Shown: in pieces, positions 1 to 9,596 of the stretch
How positions within the stretch are numbered: position 1 is the stretch's first letter
How the letters are laid out: each line of letters opens with the position of its first letter
From: Verrucomicrobiales bacterium
Lineage (GTDB): Bacteria; Verrucomicrobiota; Verrucomicrobiia; Verrucomicrobiales; V1-33
Assembly: GCA_028293125.1 (NCBI GenBank)
Contig: JAQGPJ010000055.1
Coordinates: 62,001 to 126,000 of the forward strand
Length of the DNA: 64,000 nt
Reading direction: 5' to 3'
The notes under the pieces: model-generated
The model's input: only the letters and a program-made list of their open reading frames with translations
The model's database searches: none
Told to the model about the DNA's origin: nothing
Made by a program: the position numbers and the translations under genes

Positions 1-1357
1 ACTTGCAGTAACGGCTGCCGGTGCAGGCCACCACCCCGCTGGCCACATTCGTCTGCCGCCAGCGCAGGCCCATTTTCTCCACCGCTTTTTTAACGGTCTC
101 CAGCCAGGCGGCGGGAATGTTGGGCAGGATCAGATTCTGCCAGACCGTCAGGCGGATGTCTCCGGAGCCGTAATTCTCCGCCAGCTCGGCCAGACGCATC
201 ATCTGCCGGGGGGTGATCTGGCCGACCGGTATGGAGACGCCCAGCCAGTGCAGTCCCGGCTGTTTCTGTTTATAGGCGCCCACCTGTGGATGCGGCAGTT
301 CCGCTGAAGGCCAGATCATGGGAGTGAACTCCACGGGCACACGGCGCAGGGACCGGCCCAGCTGCTTCTCCGTCTCCTCCACAAACCGGCTGACCGGCCA
401 TGTTTCCAGCAGGTGTTTCAGCCGGCTCTTTTTGCGGTTGGAGCGGTTCCCGTTTTTGATGAACACCCGCAGCATGGCCGTCACCACAGGGACGATCTCC
501 GCGGGAGACACCACCACGCCGGCATCGCTGGCGAACTTCTGATGACCGGTGGCCCCGCCGAGGCCGATGCGGAACAAAACCTCTCCATCCAGCATCACCG
601 CCTTGATGCCGATGTCATTGGTATCCTCCGCGGCGCTGACCAGTCCTCCGCCGTCGAAGGCGATGTTGAACTTGCGGGGCAGATCGTAAAACTCCCGCTG
701 GCTGATGATGATCTGGGCCAGATCGTGGATCATGGGCGTGCAGTCGATCAGCTCCACCGGATCCACGCCGGCGGTGGGGTTGCAGGTCAGGTTGCGGATA
801 TTGTCCGCACCGGATCCCCGGGTGTGCAGCCCCACGGATTGAATGCGCCGCAGCACCTCCGGGGCATCCTTCGGTTTGATGCTGCGGATCTGGAAATTGG
901 CGCGGGTGGTGATCTGCACATAGCCGGTGGTCAGATCCTGGGCCACGCGGGCGATTTCACGCAGTTGGAAGGACTTCAGTTGTCCTCCCGGAATGCGCAG
1001 CCGGGCCATATAGGAATCTTGAACGGGGTTCTGGTAAAAGAGGCCGTTCCACTTGAAGCGGAAGGTGTCCTCCCGGTCCGGCGCGGCATTGCCACGGGCA
1101 TTCTCCAGAATGCGGTGGTAGGCGTCCAGCGGGTGCTCCGCCAGCTTGATGCGCTCCTCCGCCGTCAGCACCGGCGGCTCAGGAGGTTCTTCCGCGGCGG
1201 CTTTGACCGGGGCGGACACCATGGGATCGATGGCGAACAGGTCGGCGAAAACAGCCGCGCGCTGCTGCACCCCGGCGAAGAAGCCGGTGAGGTAGGTTTT
1301 CTGGGCTTCGTCGAAGGGAGCCGGAGCCGTCTGCTCAAGCGTCTGGAGAGTGTTCAT
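1..1357 (-). CDS. NirA-like ferredoxin-nitrite/sulfite reductase, truncated by window edge
   Basis: Minus-strand translation from ATG at 1357: MNTLQTLEQTAPAPFDEAQKTYLTGFFAGVQQR...ENARGNAAPDREDTFRFKWNGLFYQNP...YMARLRIPGGQLKSFQLREIARVAQDLTTGYVQITTRANFQIR...ending GVVACTGSRYCK (siroheme/4Fe-4S Cys motif). Open to base 1, so absent from the ORF track. Confidence 0.88.
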   Translation of the reverse strand, partial: MNTLQTLEQTAPAPFDEAQKTYLTGFFAGVQQRAAVFADLFAIDPMVSAPVKAAAEEPPEPPVLTAEERIKLAEHPLDAYHRILENARGNAAPDREDTFRFKWNGLFYQNPVQDSYMARLRIPGGQLKSFQLREIARVAQDLTTGYVQITTRANFQIRSIKPKDAPEVLRRIQSVGLHTRGSGADNIRNLTCNPTAGVDPVELIDCTPMIHDLAQIIISQREFYDLPRKFNIAFDGGGLVSAAEDTNDIGIKAVMLDGEVLFRIGLGGATGHQKFASDAGVVVSPAEIVPVVTAMLRVFIKNGNRSNRKKSRLKHLLETWPVSRFVEETEKQLGRSLRRVPVEFTPMIWPSAELPHPQVGAYKQKQPGLHWLGVSIPVGQITPRQMMRLAELAENYGSGDIRLTVWQNLILPNIPAAWLETVKKAVEKMGLRWRQTNVASGVVACTGSRYCK

Positions 1358-1394
1358 TGGCGTGGAAATCGGGAATAGGTTTTCTGTTTCTGTT

Positions 1395-3077
1395 TCAGTA
1401 AACATCGCGCAGATAGCGCTTCTCCTTTTTCAAGGCTGTGACCCACTCAGCGGCGGTCTCCGGGCTGCATCCGCCGGCGGCCTGAGCGATTTGATGCAGG
1501 GTGGCGTCCACATCCTTCGCCATGCGGGAGGCATCGCCGCAGACATAGAAGTGCGCGCCTTCGCCGAACCACCGCCACAGCTCCTCCGCCTGCTCCAGCA
1601 TGCGGTGCTGCACATAGATACGCTCTTCCTGGTCGCGGGAGAATGCCAGATCCATCCGGTGCAGGTATCCCCCGCCCGATAAAGCCGCGAGCTGGTCGTC
1701 ATAGAGAAAATCCGTGCGGCGCCTCTGGTCGCCGAAGAACAGCCAGTTTTTCCCCGGCGCCGCCGTGGTTTGGCGCTCCTCCAGAAAGGCCCGGAAGGGC
1801 GCGATGCCGGTGCCGGGCCCCACCATGATGACCGGCACGGAGGGATCCGCCGGCAGGCGGAAGTGCGGCGAGCGGTGGACAAACACCGGCACCCTCGGTT
1901 CGGCTCCGGCCCGCTGCTCAAACTCCGACAGGAACGTGGAGCACACGCCCTTCCGCGGGCGGCCATTCAACTCGTAGCGCACTACGCCCACGGTCAGATG
2001 CACCTCGCCGGGATGGGCTTTGGGACTGGAGGAGATGGAGTAAAGCCGGGGCTGGAGCTTCCGCAGCGGGGCGGTGAGCGCCTCCGCGGACAGTCCCTTC
2101 TCAGGCAGCGATGACAGGAACGGTTTGAGGTCCAGGCTTTCCAGCAGGGCGCTGTGCAGTGTGGACGGGCGGCCATCGGGCAGCATGACAGCCTCATCCC
2201 CGCCCAGGCCGGCGGCGTGCAGGATCTCCTCCACAAAGGCGGGGCAGTTTTTGGGCATCACGCCTAGGGCGTCGCCGGCCTCGTATTCCAGCCCCGAGCC
2301 TTCCAGCACCAACTCCACATGGCGGGTTTCCTTGTTGGATCCCTCCCCGTTCAGACGGCGGCTGGTTTTCAGCCGGGCGGGAAATGGACGGTTTTTGCCG
2401 TAGGCAGGAGCGACTCCGCTTTCTTCAACCGAGGCGGGAGCAGGTGCAGGGGTGGAGCTCAATGGGGATTCCGGACCGGCCCCGCCCCCGCTGATTTTGG
2501 CCAGCAGCCCGCTGAACCAGCCGGCGGCGGTGGTTTCATAGTCGGCATCGCAGTCCACGCGGTCATGCACCCGGCGGGCACCGAGCTCCGCCAGACGGGT
2601 GTCGAATTTTTTGCCGGCCTCACAGAATTTCGCATAGCCGGTGTCGCCCAGCGCCAGCACGCTGAATTCGATATGGCTGAGATCCGGAGCCTGCGGACCG
2701 CTCAGAAAATCCCAGAAGGCCTGCGCGTTGTCCGGCATATCGCCATCCCCGTAGGTGCTGGTGATGAGCGCCAGCCGCGTCTCTTTGGAGAAGTCCAGCT
2801 CCGTGAATGTCTCCATGCCCGAGACCGAAGTTTGGAAGCCCTGCTTTTTGGCGTCTTTGGCGAAGTTCCGGGCCAGTATTTCGCAGCCTCCGGTCTGGGT
2901 GCCGAACAGAAAGCGCAGGGAACCTGCGGAGAGAGCCTGGGAGGATGCCTGCGCACCTGTCGAGCCTGCGCCGGGCCCACCCTGGGCACCGCTGAAAAGC
3001 CCGGCCAGATAACCATTCAGCCACAGCCGCTGGCTTTCGCTGAAGGGGGCGTTTTCGGGAATGACGGGAATATGCAT
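1395..3077 (-). CDS. Diflavin reductase, sulfite reductase flavoprotein (CysJ)-like: flavodoxin + FAD/NADPH-binding domains
   Basis: LRFLFGTQTGGCEILARNFAKDAKKQGF, STYGDGDMPDNAQAFWDFL, RLYSISSSPKAHPGEVHLTVGVVRY, MVGPGTGIAPFRAFLEER, FYVCGDASRMAKDVDATL. Confidence 0.88.
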   Translation of the reverse strand: MHIPVIPENAPFSESQRLWLNGYLAGLFSGAQGGPGAGSTGAQASSQALSAGSLRFLFGTQTGGCEILARNFAKDAKKQGFQTSVSGMETFTELDFSKETRLALITSTYGDGDMPDNAQAFWDFLSGPQAPDLSHIEFSVLALGDTGYAKFCEAGKKFDTRLAELGARRVHDRVDCDADYETTAAGWFSGLLAKISGGGAGPESPLSSTPAPAPASVEESGVAPAYGKNRPFPARLKTSRRLNGEGSNKETRHVELVLEGSGLEYEAGDALGVMPKNCPAFVEEILHAAGLGGDEAVMLPDGRPSTLHSALLESLDLKPFLSSLPEKGLSAEALTAPLRKLQPRLYSISSSPKAHPGEVHLTVGVVRYELNGRPRKGVCSTFLSEFEQRAGAEPRVPVFVHRSPHFRLPADPSVPVIMVGPGTGIAPFRAFLEERQTTAAPGKNWLFFGDQRRRTDFLYDDQLAALSGGGYLHRMDLAFSRDQEERIYVQHRMLEQAEELWRWFGEGAHFYVCGDASRMAKDVDATLHQIAQAAGGCSPETAAEWVTALKKEKRYLRDVY

Positions 3078-3144
3078 AGCGCGGTCGGCGGGAAATGAGG
3101 AGTTGGGAGACGGAATGGAGCGGAAGGAACGGAACGGAAAGAAG

Positions 3145-4263
3145 TCAGGACAGGGACTGCACAGGGAATGGAGACTGTACGGAGACCGGGGAGGGTGAGC
3201 CCGGAATGGCAGATGGAGAGTGCTCCGACTGATTCAGCCAGGCGGCGATGGCCGCCAGACGCTGCGCCGGAGTCAGTTTCCGCAGATGTCCCTCCTCCAG
3301 AGGCTGCAGAGTCCAGACCGCCTGCTCCACCGTGGTGGCGCAGCCATCGCCGGTGGCGAAGCGGTGGAAGGCTGTGGGATCGGTGAAGACACCGGCTCCC
3401 AGATCGCACGGCCCTGTGAGGGCATTGCGCACCACCTCCAGCGGCAGGCAGGGAAAAACCTCCTGCTTCAGCAGAGCCGCCAACTCCGGACGGTTCTCCG
3501 GGGATTCACACCATCCGCAGGCCTCCCGCAGGGCGGCGCGCAGGGCGGCGAAATCCTCTGGGCGGCTGTCCATGCGGGAAGACTGGGCGAAGAGGATTTT
3601 CTCCGGATGCCCCGGAGCCAGATCCCGACTGGTGGCGGCGATCCAGCCTTCGCCCTGCATCACCGCTGCGGAGTTCCAAGGCTCGCCCGCGCAGAACCCG
3701 TCAATCAGCCCTGCCCGCATGTGCTCGCCCACGAGAGGCGGAGGGAGCACAGTGATGCGCACCTGTTTATCCGGATCGATACCCGCCTCCCTGAGCCACA
3801 GCCGCAGCAGGTGGTGGTGGGTTGAGTACCAGGCCACCACGGCGAAAACCGGACACCGGGGTGACTCCACACGGATCACTTTTTTAAGCGATTTGCCGTC
3901 GCGCGCGCCCTTTTCCCACAGCCGCCGGGATAGCGTGATGGCATTCCCCTGACAGCTCAGCAGCATCAGCGCCCGCACCTTCACAGCAGCGGAGTGTGTG
4001 CCTGCCAGCAGGGAGAAAAGGAGGCCGCCGGGAGCATGGGCGGCGTCCAGCTCATTATAGACGATTTTGTCCCGGATGGTGCCCCACCCCAGCTCGCGGG
4101 ACAACTCCACCTGCACTCCGTGCTTCTCAAAAAGCCCCAGCCGCCGCGCGGCGATCAGCGGAGCGGCGTCTGTCAGCGGCACATAGCCAATGCGGAGCGG
4201 GGCATTCCGGGACAGCCAGGAGTGGGAGGTCATGCACTCTCTGTTCAGCACTGCGGGTGCCAT
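3145..4263 (-). CDS. NrtA/CmpA-family nitrate-binding-like protein, no obvious signal peptide
   Basis: LRIGYVPLTDAAPLIAARRLGLFEKHGVQVELSRELGWGTIRDKIVYNELDAAHAPGGLLFSL; GLIDGFCAGEPWNSAAV typical of the NrtA/NasS family. Confidence 0.8.
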   Translation of the reverse strand: MAPAVLNRECMTSHSWLSRNAPLRIGYVPLTDAAPLIAARRLGLFEKHGVQVELSRELGWGTIRDKIVYNELDAAHAPGGLLFSLLAGTHSAAVKVRALMLLSCQGNAITLSRRLWEKGARDGKSLKKVIRVESPRCPVFAVVAWYSTHHHLLRLWLREAGIDPDKQVRITVLPPPLVGEHMRAGLIDGFCAGEPWNSAAVMQGEGWIAATSRDLAPGHPEKILFAQSSRMDSRPEDFAALRAALREACGWCESPENRPELAALLKQEVFPCLPLEVVRNALTGPCDLGAGVFTDPTAFHRFATGDGCATTVEQAVWTLQPLEEGHLRKLTPAQRLAAIAAWLNQSEHSPSAIPGSPSPVSVQSPFPVQSLS

Positions 4264-4296
4264 GGGGGCCGGATGGAATCAGTATTATTGTGATTG

Positions 4297-4310
4297 ATTT
4301 TCGCGAAAAT
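4297..4310. promoter_or_regulatory. 14-bp perfect palindrome ATTTTCGCGAAAAT in the divergent LysR/NrtA-like intergenic region; candidate LysR operator (T-N11-A)
   Basis: Direct reading; 17 bp upstream of the LysR start. Confidence 0.5.
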
Positions 4311-4327
4311 AGTGAATCGTATTCATA

Positions 4328-5323
4328 ATGTCCGAAGACTTTGATATTCGCCAACTCCGGGTCTTCACCGCCTTGGCGCGCACCGGCAGCCACACCGCCA
4401 CCGCCGCGCTGATGCACGTGACCCAGTCCGCAGTGAGTCATGGGATGAAGCGGCTGGAGGAGCAGGCGGGATGCCCGCTGTTTCACAAAAAAGGCAAGAA
4501 AAGCCATCTCACTCCCGAAGGCCGCCTTTTTCTGACCAAGGTGCAGCACGTCTTTGAGTCCCTGAAGGAGGCCTCGGCGGTGTTGGAGGGGGCTCTGACC
4601 GAATCCCGCGGCAAGCTGCACCTCCTGTTCACCTCCTCCATCGCCCACCGCATCCTGGCTCCGGTGCTGCGCGAGTTCCGGGAATGTTATCCCAAAGTGT
4701 CGGTGGTGGTGCGGTTCGAGGACACGCCGCAGTCCATGCTGGAGATCGAACGCGGGCAGGCGGATCTGGCGGTGGTGCTGGAGGATGTGAACTTCCGGGG
4801 GCTCACCTCCCACGCGCTGTTCGAGGACGAACTGCACTTCATCGTTTCCCCCATGCATCCCTGGGCGGGCCGCCAGCGGCTGAATCTTTCCAAAATGTCC
4901 AGTGAGCATTTCCTGCTCTACCGCCGCTCCAGCATGACCTTCCAGCGGGTGGAGGACTACTTCCTGCGGAATGGCGTGCACCTGTCCTCCTATGTGGAGA
5001 TACCGGACTTCGAGATCATGAAGCAACTGGCCCGCCTGGGGCTGGGCGTGGCGGTGATGGCTCCCTGGGCGGCGCGGAAGGAGCTGGATGAGGGCTCGCT
5101 GGTATCCATCCCCCTGCCCCGCCACCCGGTCCGCCGGCGCTGGGTGGTCATCCACCAGAGCGGGCGCTCCCTGCGGCCGCCGGAGCAGACCTTCATTGGC
5201 CTCTGCCGCATGGCCTGCGCCGGGTTCGCCACTGAAGGATTCCCTGAATCCCCCGCCACCGGAATTATAGTGGACCACGGACCCCATCATCATCATCATC
5301 ATCAGGAGGAGGAAGAGGAGTAG
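4328..5323 (+). CDS. LysR-family transcriptional regulator with a His6-Gln-Glu5 C-terminal tail
   Basis: N-terminal HTH DIRQLRVFTALARTGSHTATAALMHVTQSAVSHGMKRLEEQAGCPLFHK; LysR substrate-binding domain; C-terminus DHGPHHHHHHQEEEEE. Confidence 0.93.
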   Translation: MSEDFDIRQLRVFTALARTGSHTATAALMHVTQSAVSHGMKRLEEQAGCPLFHKKGKKSHLTPEGRLFLTKVQHVFESLKEASAVLEGALTESRGKLHLLFTSSIAHRILAPVLREFRECYPKVSVVVRFEDTPQSMLEIERGQADLAVVLEDVNFRGLTSHALFEDELHFIVSPMHPWAGRQRLNLSKMSSEHFLLYRRSSMTFQRVEDYFLRNGVHLSSYVEIPDFEIMKQLARLGLGVAVMAPWAARKELDEGSLVSIPLPRHPVRRRWVVIHQSGRSLRPPEQTFIGLCRMACAGFATEGFPESPATGIIVDHGPHHHHHHQEEEEE

Positions 5324-5637
5324 GACTGACCCCAAGACGGAAGGGAGGCCCCCGCACCTTGGCTCCGGTTTTTATACTGTGACTCAAACCAAACACTTGA
5401 CCTTGAAACCCGGGGAACGGTGCACTCCCGCGTGAGCGGCCGGAAGGACGCCACTGGAATAGCCGTTTTTGTTGGAATTACTCGAAACCGAAATCCGCTT
5501 TTCTCCGTCTCCAGGACAACTGGATCACGATTATCCATATACCGGTTTACCTGCGCATGGCAGCTAACCTTCATGGATAGGTGGTTTTCTTTTTTCACCC
5601 ACGCAAATTTCCCCGCCTGCCAAGCAGGCTTTTTCCT

Positions 5638-8229
5638 ATGAAACAGTTTGGCTTTATTTCCAATGCCACATTTTTTATTTTTTTATGGATCTTTACACCG
5701 GAGCTACTGCGAGCCGGCGCTCCCGCAGTCGCGGCGGGCGTCAATTACAGCCTTTTTCTGAAAGCTGATGGGACCGTTTGGGGCACGGGCGAGAATTACA
5801 ACGGCCAGCTCGGCGATGGCACGGGAACAAGCCGCGCAACCCCGGGGGCCGCCCTGGTTTCCGGCGTGCAGGCTGTCTCAGCGGGCCATCAGCACAGTTT
5901 GTTTCTGAAAGCCGACGGCACTGTTCTCACCTCGGGTGTCAACGATGTGGGCCAGTTGGGCGACGGAACGCTGTCAGTCCGGCACACACCGGTGCCAGTG
6001 ATGGAGGGTACGCAAAGTGTCTCCGCCGGTTATGAGCACAGCCTGTTTCTTAAAACCGACGGCACCGTGTGGGCTGTGGGATACAACGGCAACGGACGGC
6101 TCGGCGACGGAACGACGGTGAACCGCAGCATCCCGGTGCTGGTGATGTCCGGAGTGCGGAACATCTCGGCTGGCGGTGCCCACAACCTGTTTCTCAAAAC
6201 CGATGACACTGTGTGGGCGGCGGGATTTAATTCCTACGGCCAGCTGGGTGACGGCACCAAAACCGACCGCTTCACTCCGGTGCCGGTGATGGAGGGCGTG
6301 CAGGCCATATCCGCAGGCCGGGTACACAGTTTATTTCTGAAAACCGACGGCACCGTGTGGGCGGCGGGATTTAATTATTACGGCCAGTTGGGCGACGGCA
6401 CCAAAACGGACCGGCCGACTCCAGTGCCGGTGGCGTCCGGCATGCGGGCCGCTGTAGCGGGTGACGCTCAAAGCTTTTTTCTTAAAACAGATGGCTCCCT
6501 GCTGGCGGCGGGTGGAAATAGTTGCGGTCAGCTGGGGGATGGAACGCTGACAGACCATACCACTCCTGTGCGCGTAATGTCCGGCGTGCGGACTGTCGCG
6601 GCGGGCGCAGTCCACAGTCTGTTCCTCACCGATGGTGGCACTATCCTGGCCTCAGGTGGCAATTACAGCGGCCAACTCGGGGATGGAGCCCGGAACTTCC
6701 ATACCATCCCGGTGCCTTTGGTATCCGGGGTGCGGGCTGTCTCCGCAGGCGGTGCCCATAGCCTGTTCCTCATAGGTCACGGCACGGTCCAGACCGCGGG
6801 CAGCCATGGTGCCGGCATTTTGGACGGCGGGATCTTTGACTATCAGGTGCCCCCGGCGTTTGTGACCGACGGTACGGAGGCGGTTTCAGCGGGCACTTAC
6901 TTCAGCCTGTTTCTCAAAACCGATGGCACGGCATGGGCCACAGGCAGCAACAGCAGTGGTCAGCTGGGCGATGGAACCTACACCGACCGCACCACTCCAG
7001 TGCCAGTGATATCCGGCGTGCAGGCTGTCTCGGCGGGTGGTCGTTACAGCCTGTTTCTTAAAGCAGATGGAACTGTTATGGCTGCGGGGGAAAATAATTC
7101 CGGCCAGTTGGGTGATGGGACATTGAAAACCACCGCAGCACCGGTGAAAGTAGCGGTGGACGGAGTGCAGGCTGTCTCAGCGGGAAGCGTCCACAGCTTG
7201 TTTCTTAAAACCGATGGCACTGTCAGGGCGGCAGGGTGGAATTCCAACGGCGAACTGGGTGGGAGGACGCAGCAGGACTATAGGAACCCAATTCCGGTCA
7301 CCGTGATGGACGGTCTGCAGGGCACCGTGATGGACAATGTGCAGGCTGTTTCGGCGGGCGGCGGCCACAGCCTGTTCCTCAAAACCGACGGCACGGTGTG
7401 GGCCACAGGCTACAACGGCGCCGGTCAGCTGGGTAACGGAACGCTGGAGAGCAGAAGAAGACCAGTGCCGGTGATGGACAATGTGCAGGCTGTTTCAGCG
7501 GGCGGCGGCCACAGCCTGTTCCTCAAAACCGACGGCACGGTGTGGGCTGCGGGCGGCAACCAAAATGGTCAGCTGGGCGATGGAACAACCACCGACCGCC
7601 CGGTGCCGGCGCCTGTGATGCAGGGAGTACAGGCTATTGCGGCAGGTGGGGAGCACAGCCTGTTTCTTAAAAACGACGGCACGGCATGGGCTGTGGGGTA
7701 TAATTATTTCGGCCAGTTGGGTGTGGGAATGCCAGGACTGCCTGTCGCCAGACCCATCCCGATCATGCTGGCGGGTATGGCCAGCCCTTGGCAACGGGAG
7801 CAGTTTGGCGCGGAGGCGGACAATCCCACTATCGCGGCATGGGAGGCGGACCCGGACCACGATGGGGCACCCAATCTGCTAGAGTACGCCTTCAATCTGT
7901 CCCCTTTGAAAATAGACACTGCAGAGGCCGCGCCTGAAACTGGCACTGCGGGACTGCCCTCTATTAGTTTGATTCGGAAGCCGACGGGACCGGTGCTGTT
8001 AGTGCGCTACCTTCGGCTGAGAACAGCAGCATCACCGGCGCTCATCTACACACCGGAGTGCTCCTCCACACTGGGCACGGGCGGCGGGGAGGTCTGGACC
8101 ACGGTCGCCGGTCCGGAGACCGTGGAGCTTCTGGACGGAGGCTGGGAGCGGGTGATAGTAGAGGAGCAGGCTACGCCCACCGGGGCCGCCTCCCGGTTCG
8201 CACGGGTCAGAGTGACCGCTGTCCCCTGA
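5638..8229 (+). CDS. Secreted RCC1/BNR-type repeat protein (48-aa repeats)
   Basis: Signal-peptide-like MKQFGFISNATFFIFLWIFTPELLRAGA; many repeats of SAGxxHSLFLKTDGTVWAAGxNxxGQLGDGTxTDRxTPVPVMxGVQA; C-terminal DPDHDGAPNLLEYAFNLSP. The upstream GTG at 5581 is less likely as start. Confidence 0.88.
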   Translation: MKQFGFISNATFFIFLWIFTPELLRAGAPAVAAGVNYSLFLKADGTVWGTGENYNGQLGDGTGTSRATPGAALVSGVQAVSAGHQHSLFLKADGTVLTSGVNDVGQLGDGTLSVRHTPVPVMEGTQSVSAGYEHSLFLKTDGTVWAVGYNGNGRLGDGTTVNRSIPVLVMSGVRNISAGGAHNLFLKTDDTVWAAGFNSYGQLGDGTKTDRFTPVPVMEGVQAISAGRVHSLFLKTDGTVWAAGFNYYGQLGDGTKTDRPTPVPVASGMRAAVAGDAQSFFLKTDGSLLAAGGNSCGQLGDGTLTDHTTPVRVMSGVRTVAAGAVHSLFLTDGGTILASGGNYSGQLGDGARNFHTIPVPLVSGVRAVSAGGAHSLFLIGHGTVQTAGSHGAGILDGGIFDYQVPPAFVTDGTEAVSAGTYFSLFLKTDGTAWATGSNSSGQLGDGTYTDRTTPVPVISGVQAVSAGGRYSLFLKADGTVMAAGENNSGQLGDGTLKTTAAPVKVAVDGVQAVSAGSVHSLFLKTDGTVRAAGWNSNGELGGRTQQDYRNPIPVTVMDGLQGTVMDNVQAVSAGGGHSLFLKTDGTVWATGYNGAGQLGNGTLESRRRPVPVMDNVQAVSAGGGHSLFLKTDGTVWAAGGNQNGQLGDGTTTDRPVPAPVMQGVQAIAAGGEHSLFLKNDGTAWAVGYNYFGQLGVGMPGLPVARPIPIMLAGMASPWQREQFGAEADNPTIAAWEADPDHDGAPNLLEYAFNLSPLKIDTAEAAPETGTAGLPSISLIRKPTGPVLLVRYLRLRTAASPALIYTPECSSTLGTGGGEVWTTVAGPETVELLDGGWERVIVEEQATPTGAASRFARVRVTAVP

Positions 8230-8334
8230 TATCAGACCGTGCCCACGGCATGGTGGAATGCGGGCCACCTTCCGGAAATGCCTCTGAAGTTCTGTTTGAC
8301 CGTCTCACAAACCCCGGGCTGGCTCCGGCATTCC

Positions 8335-9402
8335 TCAGCCCGCCTCCTCCTTGTTGTAGTAAACCTTCACGAAGCTCATCTGCTTCTCGTCATCAAACCC
8401 GCGCTCCAGCACGTTTTTGTGGCGGTCGGAGAATTTGGGCCCAAGGCGGATTTCCACGCCAGTGTCGAACTTCATCACGGCTCCGATTTTCTTTTTGGCT
8501 TTGCCGACGTCCTTTTTGGAAATTTCGAATTTCTTCTCCAGAGGCTGGCCTTGGCCGCTTTCAAATTCAGCCACATGCTCGTGGAATTTGGCCACCGCCT
8601 CCGGCGACTTCAGCACCTCGGTCTCGAATTCGCTCATGTCGAAAACGTCCTTCTCCTCGAAATAGGCCAGAGCATCGCTGGCGGCGGAAAGCGCCTCCTC
8701 AGGGGCGGAGGAGGAGGCTGGCTTCTCCTGCTCCAGAAAGGAGGTGGCCAACCCGGTGTAGGCACTGGTGAGATAGGCGGCGTCCGGCACGGCATGCACA
8801 CCCAGAAAATCCCGCACCCAGAACCGCGACTCCCCACCCGTCCGGTCGAAGGTCAGGACGTAGTACCCTTGGTCCGGACAATAGTTCAGGATCAGGCATC
8901 CCTTGTCGATCTTGTCCGGCAGGATGCCTTGCTCCGTGCGCAGCTGCAGGTCGCCGTCCCGCGTGGAGATGCTGAGGAAAGGCACCACGCTCTCGGATTT
9001 CAGAATGCACAGGGCGTTCACAAACTGGTCGTCCACCTCCACATTCGAAACCAAGACAATGCAGAGATCGCCGGATTTGATGTTGGGATGGTTGGACTTG
9101 GCATACAGCCGCTTCGCGATGGCGATGCCTTTGTCCAGCAGGGCATCGGGCGATTCGAAAATGGCGGCGCTGCACTTGTGCATCTCGTGCTGCTCCAGCG
9201 AGGAGGAGTGGTGGCTGAAACGGTGCCCCACCAGATTCCGGAAGGGTTTTAGGAAGATGCCCGTCAGGGTCTCCCGGTCCTCTTCCGCGATCTGGAATAC
9301 GTCACGGGAGGTCTGAAGCGGCTCGTCGCGCTGGGGATTGCCCACCTTGGCGAGAACGGCACCGGTGACGGAGGCGGAATTGAAGCGGATTTTGACAGAC
9401 AT
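8335..9402 (-). CDS. Nucleoid-associated protein, NdpA/YejK family
   Basis: MSVKIRFNSASVTGAVLAKVGNPQRDEPLQTSRDVFQIAEEDRETLTGIFLKPFRNLVGHRFSHHSSLEQHEM; matches the 37-kDa nucleoid-associated protein pattern. Confidence 0.78.
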   Translation of the reverse strand: MSVKIRFNSASVTGAVLAKVGNPQRDEPLQTSRDVFQIAEEDRETLTGIFLKPFRNLVGHRFSHHSSSLEQHEMHKCSAAIFESPDALLDKGIAIAKRLYAKSNHPNIKSGDLCIVLVSNVEVDDQFVNALCILKSESVVPFLSISTRDGDLQLRTEQGILPDKIDKGCLILNYCPDQGYYVLTFDRTGGESRFWVRDFLGVHAVPDAAYLTSAYTGLATSFLEQEKPASSSAPEEALSAASDALAYFEEKDVFDMSEFETEVLKSPEAVAKFHEHVAEFESGQGQPLEKKFEISKKDVGKAKKKIGAVMKFDTGVEIRLGPKFSDRHKNVLERGFDDEKQMSFVKVYYNKEEAG

Positions 9403-9596
9403 GGGGGGTGGACCTTGGGGGGAAATACGCGTTTTGCAACGCTTCAATCCGCCGGACGGCAGGCCACCGTGTCATGCGCCCGGCTCATCCCATCGAAAAC
9501 TTCCACCACACCAAATCATCACGGTCAAAAGCGGGCGGCTGAAAAACCACCTTTGGAATTTGATATAACTACTTCTAAAGGAAAAACCATCTCACT

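Noticed and set aside
413-1378. 321-aa plus-strand ORF at the left end
   Set aside because: Antisense shadow of the NirA-like gene, which is missing from the track only because it runs off the window.
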